Assembly: GCA_018223035.1 (NCBI GenBank)
Contig: JAAEZD010000011.1
Location: 106,368-170,367, forward strand
Origin: Heliomarina sp018223035
GTDB taxonomy: Bacteria > Pseudomonadota > Alphaproteobacteria > Rhodobacterales > Rhodobacteraceae
Direction: 5' to 3'
DNA: 64,000 nt
The position numbers and the translations under genes are program-made. The notes beneath the pieces were generated by a model. That model made no database searches and was not told the DNA's origin. It saw nothing but the letters and a program-made list of their open reading frames with translations. Below are positions 36,019 through 45,539 of this stretch, one piece after another; the first letter of the stretch is position 1; every line of letters starts with the position of its first letter.

Positions 36019-36729
36019 TCAGCGGCGCACCGGCGCCAGTACGATTTCGTGAACGGCGACCGAAGGGTTCATCCGGGCCACGTAGAGCGCGGTTTCGGCC
36101 ATATCCTCGGGCTGGATCATCGCCTTCATGGTCGAGACGTCAAACCCGGGGCGGCGGGTGAGCAGCGGCGTCGCGACCTCTGCCGGGCAGAGTGCGGTGG
36201 AGCGGATGCCGTTCACGCCCTCCTGATCGTTGAGGCTGGCGGAGATATCCGAGAGCGCGTGTTTCGACGCGCCATAAGCAACGCCGCCATTGGCCGAGTG
36301 AAAGCGGCCAGCCCAGCTTGAGGTGTGGATCATGATGCCGTCCTTTTGGGCGCGCATGATCGGCAGGCAGGCGGCAATGACATTGAGCGCGCCGGTCACG
36401 TTCACGTCGAGCAGACGATCCCAACTTTCCCAGTCGAGATCCGCCCAGCGCCGTTTGGGAATGTTCATACCGGCGTTATTGCACAGGATCTGGATGCCCT
36501 CGCCCCACTCAGCGACCTGCTGTGCGGCGGCGGCCATGCCGGCCCGGTCGGTCACATCGCCGGGTACAATCAGAGACGGTGCCTTGTCCGGCAGAGAGGC
36601 GGCGACCTCTTCAAGAGATTCCCGGTTGCGTGCGGTCATGGCAACGCGGTACCCGGCTCCTGCAAAGCCGCGCGCCAGCGCCGCGCCGATTCCGGAACCT
36701 GCACCCGTGATCCAAACAGTTTGCAGCAT
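36019..36729 (-). CDS. SDR family oxidoreductase
   Basis: A 236-aa short-chain dehydrogenase. The cofactor motif is TGAGSGIG near the N-terminus, NNAG follows the fourth strand, the catalytic Ser is in HTSSWAG and the Tyr/Lys pair in YGASK. The start ATG 36729 has AAAGG upstream; a start at 36744 is possible. NADPH preference is suggested by the Arg pattern after the second strand (MTARNRESLEE). First gene of the leftward SDR-VOC-Lrp operon. Confidence 0.9.
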   Translation of the reverse strand: MLQTVWITGAGSGIGAALARGFAGAGYRVAMTARNRESLEEVAASLPDKAPSLIVPGDVTDRAGMAAAAQQVAEWGEGIQILCNNAGMNIPKRRWADLDWESWDRLLDVNVTGALNVIAACLPIMRAQKDGIMIHTSSWAGRFHSANGGVAYGASKHALSDISASLNDQEGVNGIRSTALCPAEVATPLLTRRPGFDVSTMKAMIQPEDMAETALYVARMNPSVAVHEIVLAPVRR

Positions 36730-36765
36730 CAGCGTGCCTTTCATATTGTCATTTGCTGAACATCT

Positions 36766-36793
36766 ATACTATGTTTGATGAATATCATAGTAT
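36766..36793. promoter_or_regulatory. Inverted repeat ATACTATG-N12-CATAGTAT
   Basis: Perfect 8-base arms in the divergent gap between the SDR and ABC operons. It abuts a second inverted repeat (36793-36828). Likely operator for the local Lrp protein. Confidence 0.6.
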
Positions 36794-36828
36794 CACATTC
36801 TTATCTGGACTAAAAAGTTAGAATGTGA
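36793..36828. promoter_or_regulatory. Inverted repeat TCACATTC-N20-GAATGTGA
   Basis: Perfect 8-base arms about 28 bases apart centre to centre, sharing one base with the repeat at 36766-36793. Multiple phased sites are typical of Lrp-type regulators, which wrap DNA. Confidence 0.6.
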
Positions 36829-36918
36829 GTTGACGTAGTTGATGAGCTTCCACAAATTAGGCTTACCCCAGCGGAACCTTGCGATTCCGCAGGTAAGCAA
36901 CCAACAGGGAACTTGGAC

Positions 36919-38508
36919 ATGAAGAAGCGACTATCACGTCTCGGCCTCGCCTTTGTTGGCGCTGCGGCGCTTGGAGCGCCCATCGCGACAAATGCGCAGG
37001 AGGTAAAAACCGGTGGCACCGCCATCATTCACATGATCTCGGAACAGCGCACGCTTAACCCCGCGCTGCGCGCGTCGACCGGCGTGTACAACATTTCGGG
37101 CAAGATCGTCGAACCGCTGATCGACAAGAGCTATGACGGCTATGAGCCTGTTTTGGCGACGGACTGGTCGAGCTCGGAAGACGGGCTGGCGATCACCGTC
37201 AACCTGCGCGAGGGCGTGAAATGGCACGACGGTGAGGATTTCACCTGCGAAGACGTGTCTTTCACCGCTATGAACATGTGGAAGGAACTGCTGAACTATT
37301 CCTCGGCGCTTCAGGCCAACCTTGAGTCGGTAGACTGCCCCGATCCGCATACGGCCGTTTTCAACTATTCCAAGCCGATGCCGCTTGAGCTGTTCGTCGC
37401 GGCGATGCCTGACCTTGGCCACCCGATGCCCAAGCACCTTTATGAAGGCACCGATATCCTCAAGAACGAGCTGAACACCGCGCCCATCGGTACCGGCCCG
37501 TTCAAGTTCGTCGAATACGAGCGCGGTCAATACGTGATGGCGGTCAAGAACGAGGATTACTGGCGCGAGGGCTATCCCTATCTGGATCGCATCGTCTGGC
37601 GGTTCATCAAGGACAAATCCGCCGCTGCTGCCGCGCTGGAAGCGGGTGAAGTGCATGAATCCGGGTTCATCGGCGTGTCGATGGCGGATGTTGAGCGTCT
37701 GTCGGAAGATGACCGTTTCGACGTCGGCACCAAGGGCTATGAGAATAACGTCGCCCACTCGACCGTCGAGTTCAACCACCGCAACCCGATCCTTGCCGAT
37801 CTGAAGGTACGTCAGGCGATCTATCACGGGCTGGATATCGATTACGCGATCGACACCATTATGCGCGGCTTTGCCAAGCCCGGCCGTGGTCCGGTGCCGT
37901 CGGCGGGTGGTGCGAACTATACCGATGACGTCAAGACCTATGACTACGATCCTGAGCTGGCCAAGCAGATGCTGGACGAAGCCGGTTATCCGGTGAAGGA
38001 TGACGGATTCCGTTTCAAGCTGCGCCACCGTCCGGCACCCTGGGGCGAGTACACCCAGCTCTGGGCCGAGTATTTCGCGCAGGCGATGAAGGAAATCGAC
38101 ATCGACGTGGAGATCCTGACCAATGACGCGCCGGGCTTCCTCAACGGCGTCTATCGTGACCACGATTTCGACACGGCGAACGGCTGGCACCAGTTCCGTT
38201 CGGACCCTGCGGTTTCGACGATGGTCTGGCTGCGGTCGGGTCAGCCCAACGGTACGCCTTGGACCAACCAGTTTGGCTGGCAGAGCGACGAAATGGACCA
38301 GATGATCGACGATGCGGCCTCGGAGCTTGACCCGGAGAAGCGCGCCGAAATGTATCACGAGATCCAGAAGAAGGCGATGGAAGAGCTGCCGGTGATCTTT
38401 GCCATCGAGCATCCCTTTATCTCGGTCACGTCCAAGAAGCTGAAGAACCACCACAACACCCCGCGGTGGAATTCCTCGAGCTGGTACGACCTGTGGCTCG
38501 ACGAGTGA
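36919..38508 (+). CDS. ABC transporter substrate-binding protein (peptide/opine type, SBP family 5)
   Basis: A 529-aa periplasmic binding protein starting at ATG 36919 with AGGGAA upstream; an in-frame TTG sits two codons earlier. The signal peptide ends near NAQE. Family-5 features are LNPALRASTGVY, REGVKWHDGEDFTCEDVSFT, GTGPFKFVEYERG and VRQAIYHGLDID. First gene of an operon with two permeases, a double ATPase and four enzymes, so it should deliver their substrate, most likely a small amino acid derivative or peptide. Confidence 0.93.
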   Translation: MKKRLSRLGLAFVGAAALGAPIATNAQEVKTGGTAIIHMISEQRTLNPALRASTGVYNISGKIVEPLIDKSYDGYEPVLATDWSSSEDGLAITVNLREGVKWHDGEDFTCEDVSFTAMNMWKELLNYSSALQANLESVDCPDPHTAVFNYSKPMPLELFVAAMPDLGHPMPKHLYEGTDILKNELNTAPIGTGPFKFVEYERGQYVMAVKNEDYWREGYPYLDRIVWRFIKDKSAAAAALEAGEVHESGFIGVSMADVERLSEDDRFDVGTKGYENNVAHSTVEFNHRNPILADLKVRQAIYHGLDIDYAIDTIMRGFAKPGRGPVPSAGGANYTDDVKTYDYDPELAKQMLDEAGYPVKDDGFRFKLRHRPAPWGEYTQLWAEYFAQAMKEIDIDVEILTNDAPGFLNGVYRDHDFDTANGWHQFRSDPAVSTMVWLRSGQPNGTPWTNQFGWQSDEMDQMIDDAASELDPEKRAEMYHEIQKKAMEELPVIFAIEHPFISVTSKKLKNHHNTPRWNSSSWYDLWLDE

Positions 38509-38518
38509 TCTGACAACC

Positions 38519-38542
38519 GGGCGGGCCGGACACGGCCTGCCC
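38519..38542 (+). terminator. Intra-operon hairpin after the binding-protein gene
   Basis: Stem GGGCGGGCC / GGCCTGCCC (one G-T wobble) with loop GGACAC, followed by ACCTCTCTTT. Such hairpins often stabilise binding-protein mRNA or partly terminate before the permeases. Confidence 0.55.
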
Positions 38543-38567
38543 ACCTCTCTTTCGCGAAAGAACCTTG

Positions 38568-39557
38568 ATGAAATTGGCTCTCCCCCCGATCCTGATCTAT
38601 TCGCTGCGCCGACTGGTGCAGGCCGTGCCGGTGGTCATCCTGATCATGATCGGCACCTTCCTTTTGCTTAAACTCGCGCCCGGCGACACGGTCGATGCGC
38701 TTGTCGGCGATATGGGCGGGGCCGATGCCCAGTTCATCGAACGGCTACGCGTGGAATACGGGCTGGATCAGCCGGTCTGGGTGCAGCTCTGGCGCTATAT
38801 GGAAAAGCTGGCGACCTTTGATCTGGGCTGGTCTTTCGTTTACGAACAGCCGGTTGCCACCGTTCTGATGGACCGTCTGGGCACTACGCTGCTGCTCATG
38901 GCGACCTCGCTCAGCATCGCGTTCACCGTGGGTGTGGCGCTTGGCGCGATTGCCGCGCGGCGGGCCTATTCGCTGACCGACAACGTGATTTCGACGCTTG
39001 GCCTGATCTTTTACGCGACTCCGAGCTTTTTCCTGTCGCTGATGATGATGCTGTTGTTCTCGGTAAAGCTCGGCTGGCTGCCGGTGGGCGGGATCAAGAC
39101 CATCGCCGGGTTCTACACCGGATGGGACCATGTCTGGGACGTGGCGCTGCACCTGATCATGCCGACCGCCGCGCTGTCGCTGATCTACCTCTCCTTTTAC
39201 CTGCGCCTGATGCGCTCTTCTGTTCTGCAGGTGGCCGATCTTGATTTCGTGCGCACCGCGCGGGCCAAGGGCGCGGGCGAGACGCGGCTGATGTTCCACC
39301 ACATCATGCGCAATGCGCTGCTGCCGGTAGTCACCCTGTTTGGCCTGCAATTTTCGACGGTGCTGGGCGGTTCGGTGGTGGTTGAGACCATCTTTACCCT
39401 GCCCGGGCTTGGCCAGCTGGCCTATCAGTCCGTCATCCAACGCGACATGAACACGCTGATGGGGATCATCTTCCTCTGCTCGATTATCGTGGTCGTCGTG
39501 AATTTCCTGACCGACCTGCTTTACGCACGTCTCGACAGCCGGATCGAACTCGCATGA
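38568..39557 (+). CDS. ABC transporter permease (DppB type)
   Basis: A 329-aa inner-membrane permease with six predicted membrane segments. The EAA loop is FVRTARAKGAGETRLMFHH, and VETIFTLPGLGQLAYQSV is typical of DppB/OppB. ATG 38568 is preceded by GAAAG; an in-frame TTG is adjacent. It overlaps the second permease by 4 bases. Confidence 0.93.
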   Translation: MKLALPPILIYSLRRLVQAVPVVILIMIGTFLLLKLAPGDTVDALVGDMGGADAQFIERLRVEYGLDQPVWVQLWRYMEKLATFDLGWSFVYEQPVATVLMDRLGTTLLLMATSLSIAFTVGVALGAIAARRAYSLTDNVISTLGLIFYATPSFFLSLMMMLLFSVKLGWLPVGGIKTIAGFYTGWDHVWDVALHLIMPTAALSLIYLSFYLRLMRSSVLQVADLDFVRTARAKGAGETRLMFHHIMRNALLPVVTLFGLQFSTVLGGSVVVETIFTLPGLGQLAYQSVIQRDMNTLMGIIFLCSIIVVVVNFLTDLLYARLDSRIELA

Positions 39558-40429
39558 CTGTTCTCGATACAGAACTCCGCCCGCCGGAACCCTCGCGCGG
39601 CATCGTCTTCTGGCGGCGCTACCGGCGCAACCGCGCGGCGCTGCTGGGGCTTTTCATCTTTGCCGTCGTTGTGCTGATGGCGCTGACCGCCGGGTTTGTC
39701 GATCCGGGCGATCCGCTGCGCCGGGCGGGCGATCCGCTGACCGCGCCTTTCGTGGACATGGCGACGCCGCTGGGGACCGATCAGCTTGGCCGCGATATCC
39801 TTTCGGGCCTGTTTTACGGCGCGCGGATCTCGCTTTTGGTGGGCGTGGTTGCGACACTGGTGGCGATTGCCATCGGGGTGATCATCGGGGCGCTTGCCGG
39901 GTACTTTGGCGGCTGGGTCGATGACGTGCTGATGCGCGTGACCGAGGCGTTCCAGACCATCCCCAGCTTTGTGCTGCTACTGACGCTGGTCGCGATCCTT
40001 GGCTCCAAGATCGAGTGGATCACGCTGGCCATCGGGATCGTGAGCTGGACGGCCCCTGCGCGCATGGTCCGGGCCGAATTCATGTCGCTGAGAAACCGCG
40101 AGTTCGTGGATGCGGCGCGAAACCTTGGCGTGTCGAGTACCTCGCTGATCTTTCGCGAGATCCTGCCCAACGCACTGCCGCCGATCATCGTTTACGCGTC
40201 GGTCATCATGGCGCTCTCGATCCTGCTGGAAAGCGCGCTGGCCTTTCTTGGCCTTGGCGACCCGAATTATGCAAGCTGGGGCAACATGATCGGACAGGGC
40301 CGCGCCGTGCTGCGCACCGCGTGGTACTGCGCTGCCATTCCCGGGATCGCCATCGTTTTGACCGTACTGTCTTTCTCACTCCTCGGCGAAGGCCTGAACG
40401 ACGCGCTTAACCCAAGGCAGAAGCAATGA
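39554..40429 (+). CDS. ABC transporter permease (DppC type)
   Basis: A 291-aa permease with six membrane segments. GTDQLGRDILSGLFYGARISLLVG and the EAA loop FVDAARNLGVSSTSLIF are typical of DppC/OppC (only parts quoted). It overlaps both neighbours by 4 bases and pairs with the DppB-type gene. Confidence 0.93.
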   Translation: MTVLDTELRPPEPSRGIVFWRRYRRNRAALLGLFIFAVVVLMALTAGFVDPGDPLRRAGDPLTAPFVDMATPLGTDQLGRDILSGLFYGARISLLVGVVATLVAIAIGVIIGALAGYFGGWVDDVLMRVTEAFQTIPSFVLLLTLVAILGSKIEWITLAIGIVSWTAPARMVRAEFMSLRNREFVDAARNLGVSSTSLIFREILPNALPPIIVYASVIMALSILLESALAFLGLGDPNYASWGNMIGQGRAVLRTAWYCAAIPGIAIVLTVLSFSLLGEGLNDALNPRQKQ

Positions 40430-42069
40430 GCGAGCAATCCCCTATCCTCGAAATCCACGACCTGAAGATCGCCCTGCCCGAAGGCTCGGACCGTCCCTTT
40501 GCGCTGGACGGGCTGAACCTGACCGTGAAACCGGGCGAGATCGTCTGCATGGTCGGTGAATCCGGGTCGGGTAAATCCCTGTCGGCCGGGGCGATCATGC
40601 GCCTGCTGCCGGAGCCGCATGTGCATGTGGCGGGCGGGTCGATCAACTTTCTGGGCGAGGATATCCTTGCCAAGACCGACCGCGAGATGAAGCAGATCCG
40701 GGGCAACCGGATTTCGATGATCTTTCAGGAACCTATGACGGCGCTGAACCCGCAGAAGACCGTGGGCTGGCAGATCGACGAGGTGCTGAAGCTGCATATG
40801 GAAGGCAACCGGGCCGCGCGGCGCAAGCATGCCATCGAGATGCTGAACCGGGTGCATATTCCCGATCCGGATTCGGCCTATAACGCGTATCCGCACCAGA
40901 TTTCCGGTGGCCAGCGGCAGCGGGTGATGATCGCGATGGCGCTGTCGCTTTCGCCCAAGCTGGTGATCGCGGACGAGCCGACCACCGCGCTGGACGTGAC
41001 GACGCAGTTGCAGATCCTCAAGCTGATCCGCGAGTTGCAGCAAGAGGACGGCGCGGGCGTGCTGTTCATCACCCATGACTTCGGCGTCGTGGCCGAGATC
41101 GCCGATCATGTGATCGTGCTGAGGCAGGGCGAGGTTGTCGAACAGGGCGCGGCGGATCAGGTGCTGAACCATCCGCAGCACCCTTATACCCAGGCGCTGA
41201 TCGCCTCCGTTCCCGATCTGGCGCCGCCACCGCCGAAACCGGTGAGCACCCTTCCCGTCGTGCTGAAGGGTACCGGGCTGAAAAAGACCTTTGCCGCCAA
41301 GGGTGGATTGCTTTCGGGCAAGCGCAAGGCGGTGATCGCGGTGAAGGACCTGAGCTTTGAGCTGCATCAGGGCGAAACGCTGGGTGTCGTCGGTGAATCC
41401 GGGTCGGGCAAGACCACGGTGTCACGTCTGGTGACACGCCTGCTTGAGGCCGACGCGGGGGCTGTCGATGTGGACGGCAAGGACCTGCTGGCCTGTTCGC
41501 CCTCGGAACTGCGGGGGATGCGCAAGCATATCCAGATGGTGTTTCAGGACCCGATGGCCTCGCTCAACCCGCGCAAACGGGTGGTCGACCTGATCGCGCA
41601 GGGCCCCATCGTGCATGGTGAGGACCCGGAAAAGGCGCGTGCCCGGGCGCGCGAATTGCTTGAGCTTGTGGAACTCTCCCCTGCCGCCGCAAACCGGTTT
41701 CCACATGAATTCTCGGGCGGTCAGCGCCAGCGGATCGGGATTGCCCGCGCGCTTGCGATGGAGCCCAAGGTAATTGTCGCGGATGAACCGGTTTCGGCGC
41801 TGGACGTAAGCGTGCAGGCGCAGGTTCTCAAACTGCTGGCCGATCTGCGCGACCGGATGAACCTGTCGCTGTTGTTCGTGACCCATGACCTGCGGGTCGC
41901 GGCGCAGCTTTGCGACTGTATCATTGTCATGCAGAAAGGCGAGATCGTCGAGGCGGGCGTGACCGCCGAGGTCTTCGCCGATCCGAAACACCCCTATACC
42001 CGCAACCTGCTTTCTTCGATTCCGGGGCGTCACTGGACGCCGCCGGTCCGCAACACCGATGCTGCCTGA
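40426..42069 (+). CDS. ABC transporter double ATP-binding protein (DppD-DppF fusion)
   Basis: A 547-aa protein with two ATPase cassettes. Cassette 1 has Walker A GESGSGKSL, signature ISGGQRQR and Walker B LVIADEPTTALD. Cassette 2 has Walker A GESGSGKTT, signature FSGGQRQR and Walker B VIVADEPVSALD. Each is followed by an oligopeptide-transporter C-terminal motif (HPQHPYTQALIASVP and PKHPYTRNLLSSIPG). It energises the two permeases. Confidence 0.95.
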   Translation: MSEQSPILEIHDLKIALPEGSDRPFALDGLNLTVKPGEIVCMVGESGSGKSLSAGAIMRLLPEPHVHVAGGSINFLGEDILAKTDREMKQIRGNRISMIFQEPMTALNPQKTVGWQIDEVLKLHMEGNRAARRKHAIEMLNRVHIPDPDSAYNAYPHQISGGQRQRVMIAMALSLSPKLVIADEPTTALDVTTQLQILKLIRELQQEDGAGVLFITHDFGVVAEIADHVIVLRQGEVVEQGAADQVLNHPQHPYTQALIASVPDLAPPPPKPVSTLPVVLKGTGLKKTFAAKGGLLSGKRKAVIAVKDLSFELHQGETLGVVGESGSGKTTVSRLVTRLLEADAGAVDVDGKDLLACSPSELRGMRKHIQMVFQDPMASLNPRKRVVDLIAQGPIVHGEDPEKARARARELLELVELSPAAANRFPHEFSGGQRQRIGIARALAMEPKVIVADEPVSALDVSVQAQVLKLLADLRDRMNLSLLFVTHDLRVAAQLCDCIIVMQKGEIVEAGVTAEVFADPKHPYTRNLLSSIPGRHWTPPVRNTDAA

Positions 42070-42078
42070 GGTTTGAAA

Positions 42079-43713
42079 ATGTCTATCCAGTTCAACGATA
42101 TCCGCAGCGCCATCATTGGCGAGGGTTCGGTGATCCCCGGCCCCTTCGGGCCACGCGCGCTACTTTATGCAGATTATGTCGCCTCGGGACGGTCGCTGTC
42201 CTTTATCGAGGATGCGATCCGCCGCCACGTGCTGCCCTATTACGGGAACACCCATACCGAGACCTCCTTTACAGGGCGGCGTTCGACGCAATTGCGAGAG
42301 TTGGCGCGGGAAAGTGTGCGAAAGGCAGTGGATGCCGATGAAGATCACGCGGTTATATTTGTCGGCTCGGGCGCGACCGGTGCCTCGGACAAGCTGATGC
42401 GGGCGCTTTCGTTGCGCGGTCTGGGGGCCGAAGCGGTGATATTTGTCGGTCCGTACGAGCATCATTCCAACGATCTGCCGTGGCGCGAAAGCGGGGCGAA
42501 AGTGGTGCGCGTGCCGCTGAATGCAAAGGGCAGCATTTGCCTTGAGACGCTTGAGGCGGAACTGGCCGCGCATGAGGATGCGCCGGTCAAGGTTGGTGCC
42601 TTTTCGGCCGCGTCCAATGTGACGGGGGTGCGCACCGATCTGCGCGCCATCGCCAAGCTGCTGCATCGGCACGGTGCCTATTGCGTGGCGGATTTTGCCG
42701 CTGCCGCCCCCTATCTGCCTGTGCGGCTGGCAGAAACCGCGCCCGGTGCGGGCGACCGGATCGACGCCGCGTTTATCTCGCCGCACAAATATCCCGGCGG
42801 TCCGGGGGCCTCGGGCATCCTGATCGCGGACCGGACCCTGCTGGACACCACGCGCCCCACGGTTTCAGGCGGCGGCACGGTGTCTTACGTAACGGCGACG
42901 GATCATAACTATGTCACCAACCCCGAGCGGCGCGAAGAAGCGGGCACCCCCTCTATCGTCGAAAATATCCGCGCGGGGATGGTGTTGCAGCTCAAGCGCG
43001 ACATGGATGAGGCCGAGGTCGAAAAGCGCGAAATGGCGCGGACGGCGCAGCTGAACAAAGCGCTGCGGGCGATACCGGGTGTCGAATTGCTTGGTCCCGA
43101 GGACGTGCCGCGGATCGGGATTTTTTCCTTCAACATCCGCGTGCGCGGCAAGCTCTTGCATCACAACTATGTGGTGGCCCTGCTGAACGATCTGTTTGGC
43201 ATTCAGGCGCGCGGCGGCTGTTCCTGCGCGGGACCGTATGGGCACGAGTTGCTGCATATCGACGAGATGACGACGCGGCGACACGAAGAGGCGGTGAGCC
43301 TTGGCCATTCCGCCTTTCGCCCCGGTTGGGCGCGACTTGGGGTCAACTGGTTCTTTGCCGAGGAAGACGTGGACCGGATCGCCGCCGCGATTGGCTTTGT
43401 CGCGGAACACGGGCTGGCGATGCTGCCGTATTACCGGCTGGATGTGGGCAATGGTGTCTGGCGGGCGCAGCGCCCGATCGACGACGAAGGTCCGGCTTCA
43501 CTGAGCGAATTGTGGTCCGGCCCCTGCCCGGAGGAGGCCGAGGCGCCGGACTTCGAGACCTGTCTCGCCGAGGCCAAGGCGCTGGCCGCAAAGGGCTGCG
43601 AATTGTCCCTGCCCGGCTGCCCGGAACTGCTGGCCGATGAAGAAGCGCTGCGCTGGTTCTGGCTGCCGCATGAGATCGACCGCAAAGCGGTTGCGCCGGG
43701 AAAGGTCGCGTAA
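42079..43713 (+). CDS. Class V aminotransferase / cysteine desulfurase-like PLP enzyme
   Basis: A 544-aa PLP enzyme from ATG 42079; in-frame codons back to 42073 lack a ribosome site. The PLP Lys lies in ISPHKYPGGPG, with the preceding Asp in YCVADFAAAA and a phosphate-binding SGATGASD. A Cys-rich stretch RGGCSCAGPYGHELL sits where cysteine desulfurases carry the catalytic Cys loop. About 120 C-terminal residues beyond the fold are unusual. With an ATC hydrolase and an amidohydrolase in the operon, it could act on cysteine or a related thiol amino acid. The stop overlaps the next start (TAATG). Confidence 0.82.
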   Translation: MSIQFNDIRSAIIGEGSVIPGPFGPRALLYADYVASGRSLSFIEDAIRRHVLPYYGNTHTETSFTGRRSTQLRELARESVRKAVDADEDHAVIFVGSGATGASDKLMRALSLRGLGAEAVIFVGPYEHHSNDLPWRESGAKVVRVPLNAKGSICLETLEAELAAHEDAPVKVGAFSAASNVTGVRTDLRAIAKLLHRHGAYCVADFAAAAPYLPVRLAETAPGAGDRIDAAFISPHKYPGGPGASGILIADRTLLDTTRPTVSGGGTVSYVTATDHNYVTNPERREEAGTPSIVENIRAGMVLQLKRDMDEAEVEKREMARTAQLNKALRAIPGVELLGPEDVPRIGIFSFNIRVRGKLLHHNYVVALLNDLFGIQARGGCSCAGPYGHELLHIDEMTTRRHEEAVSLGHSAFRPGWARLGVNWFFAEEDVDRIAAAIGFVAEHGLAMLPYYRLDVGNGVWRAQRPIDDEGPASLSELWSGPCPEEAEAPDFETCLAEAKALAAKGCELSLPGCPELLADEEALRWFWLPHEIDRKAVAPGKVA

Positions 43714-45014
43714 TGGAAGCCGTGGATTTTCCCCCGTCGCTTTGGGCGGCAACCGCGCCCGAGCGGAAACTGGCAGCACCCCTGACCGGCAGTGCCGAGA
43801 CCGACATCGCCATTATCGGCGGCGGTTTCACCGGGTTGTCGGCGGCCATCGAAGCCGCGCGTCAGGGCAAGAGCGTTACCGTGCTTGAAGGTAAGGCCGT
43901 CGGCTGGGGCGCGTCAGGCCGCAACAACGGTCAGGTGATCCCGATCCTGACCTCGGCCGAGCCGGATGCGTGGGTCAAACGCTATGGCGCGGCGGGCGAG
44001 CGGATGGTCAACCTGATAGGCAATTCGGCCAATATCCTCTTTGACCTCGTGCGTGAATTCGACATGCAGGCCGAGGCGGAACAGAGCGGCTGGTTCCAGC
44101 CTGCGCACAGCCCCGGTCGGGTCAAACTTTCGCAGATGCGGGTGGATGCATGGCGACGCTTCGGGTTTCCGGCCGAGCTGAAATCGGCGGAGGAAACCCG
44201 CGAGATACTGGGGACCGATTTCTGGTATGGCGGGATGTATAACCCGACCGGCGGACATATAAATCCGCTGGCGCTGGCGCGCGGCATGGCCAAGGCGGCC
44301 GAGGGACTGGGCGCGGTGATCCATGAATTGTCGCCCGTCACCAGCTACAAACGTGAAGGCGCACAGTGGGTGATCCGCACGCCAGAAGGCACGCTGAAGG
44401 CGCGCGCGCTGATCCTGGCCACCAATGCCTATACCGGAGAGCTGATCCCGTCGCTTGCGCCGAGGCTGGCGAAATCGATCGTGCCGGTGCTAAGCTGGCA
44501 GATGTCGACGGAACCTCTTGGCGATAACCTGCGATCCAAGATTCTGCCGGGCCGGCAGGCGGTGTCGGACACGCGCGGCGATCTGCGGTTTTTTCGCTAT
44601 GACGCGCGCAACCGGCTGATCACCGGCGGGGCGGTGATGGGCAGCTATGACATCGCCAACCGCGTTCGCCGCAAGGCCGCGCAGAGCCTTGCCGAAGCCT
44701 TTCCCGATCTGGGCGTGCCGGAGATGACCCATGTGTGGTCGGGCTATATCGGCATGAACTGGGACCGCTTCCCCCGCGTGCACCGGCTTGGCCCGGATGG
44801 CTGGGCGTGGATCGGCTGCAACGGGCGCGGCGTCGCGCTTGGCACCGCGCTGGGGCGGGAACTTGCCCGCGCAGCGAGCGGCATCGACGAGAACGAACTG
44901 GCCCTGCCCGTGAGCGAGCCGAAACCCTTTCCGGTCCATGCTGCCGTGCGGCGGCTGGCCCCAACCTATCTGGCCTGGCTGAAACGCAAGGACCTGAGCG
45001 AACCGAAATTGTGA
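43713..45014 (+). CDS. FAD-dependent oxidoreductase, DAO family
   Basis: A 433-aa amine or amino acid oxidase/dehydrogenase. The FAD motif is DIAIIGGGFTGLSAAIEAARQG, shown here in parts as IIGGGFTGLSAA, and GWGASGRNNGQVIP is the second FAD contact. The C-terminus has WIGCNGRGVALGTALGREL. It resembles gamma-glutamylputrescine oxidase-like enzymes. It probably deaminates or oxidises an amine in the pathway served by the operon. Confidence 0.85.
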   Translation: MEAVDFPPSLWAATAPERKLAAPLTGSAETDIAIIGGGFTGLSAAIEAARQGKSVTVLEGKAVGWGASGRNNGQVIPILTSAEPDAWVKRYGAAGERMVNLIGNSANILFDLVREFDMQAEAEQSGWFQPAHSPGRVKLSQMRVDAWRRFGFPAELKSAEETREILGTDFWYGGMYNPTGGHINPLALARGMAKAAEGLGAVIHELSPVTSYKREGAQWVIRTPEGTLKARALILATNAYTGELIPSLAPRLAKSIVPVLSWQMSTEPLGDNLRSKILPGRQAVSDTRGDLRFFRYDARNRLITGGAVMGSYDIANRVRRKAAQSLAEAFPDLGVPEMTHVWSGYIGMNWDRFPRVHRLGPDGWAWIGCNGRGVALGTALGRELARAASGIDENELALPVSEPKPFPVHAAVRRLAPTYLAWLKRKDLSEPKL

Positions 45015-45026
45015 GGACATGACCCA

Positions 45027-45536
45027 ATGAGCGCGACAGACACGATTCCCGAAGGCATGGAGATCAACGATATTCCGATCCTGCTGCGCCGCAAGATCGA
45101 GGCGATGATCCTGAAACACGTGCTGGATGTCATCACCGAGCGCACCAGCCGCGAAGAAGGCGAAGCGGTGATCGGCGAGACTTGTTCTCGTTCGGCCATC
45201 GAGCAGGGGCAGCAACTGGCCGAGGCTTTGGGCCACGCGCCCGACCTGACCGATTTTGCCGAGATTCAGCCGAACTGGACCCGTGAAGACGCGCTGCGGA
45301 TCGATATGCTGGAAGCCACCGAAGAAAAGATGGATTTCAACGTCACCCGCTGCCGGTATTCGGAAATGTACAAGGAGATGGGGCTGGGCGATATCGGCCA
45401 CCTGCTGTCGTGCAACCGCGATGGCGATTTCTGCATCGGCTACAACCCGGACATCGAGCTGACGCGCACGCAGACCATCATGAAGGGCGCGAGCCACTGC
45501 GATTTCCGTTACCGCATGAAAAAGAAGGAAGCCTGA
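45027..45536 (+). CDS. L-2-amino-thiazoline-4-carboxylic acid hydrolase family protein
   Basis: A 169-aa protein of the ATC-hydrolase family. The recognisable C-terminal block is FNVTRCRYSEMYKEMGL, LLSCNRDGDFCIGYNP and GASHCDFRYRMK, with the conserved Cys, Asp and Arg residues. In Pseudomonas the family member opens the thiazoline ring of ATC to a carbamoyl-cysteine on the way to L-cysteine. The next gene, an M20 amidohydrolase, is the type of enzyme that performs the following step. The exact substrate here is not proven. Confidence 0.78.
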   Translation: MSATDTIPEGMEINDIPILLRRKIEAMILKHVLDVITERTSREEGEAVIGETCSRSAIEQGQQLAEALGHAPDLTDFAEIQPNWTREDALRIDMLEATEEKMDFNVTRCRYSEMYKEMGLGDIGHLLSCNRDGDFCIGYNPDIELTRTQTIMKGASHCDFRYRMKKKEA

Positions 45537-45539
45537 GGC

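Noticed and set aside
36934..38544. 536-codon minus-strand frame opposite the binding-protein gene
   Set aside because: No domain, and the plus strand encodes an intact family-5 binding protein with signal peptide.
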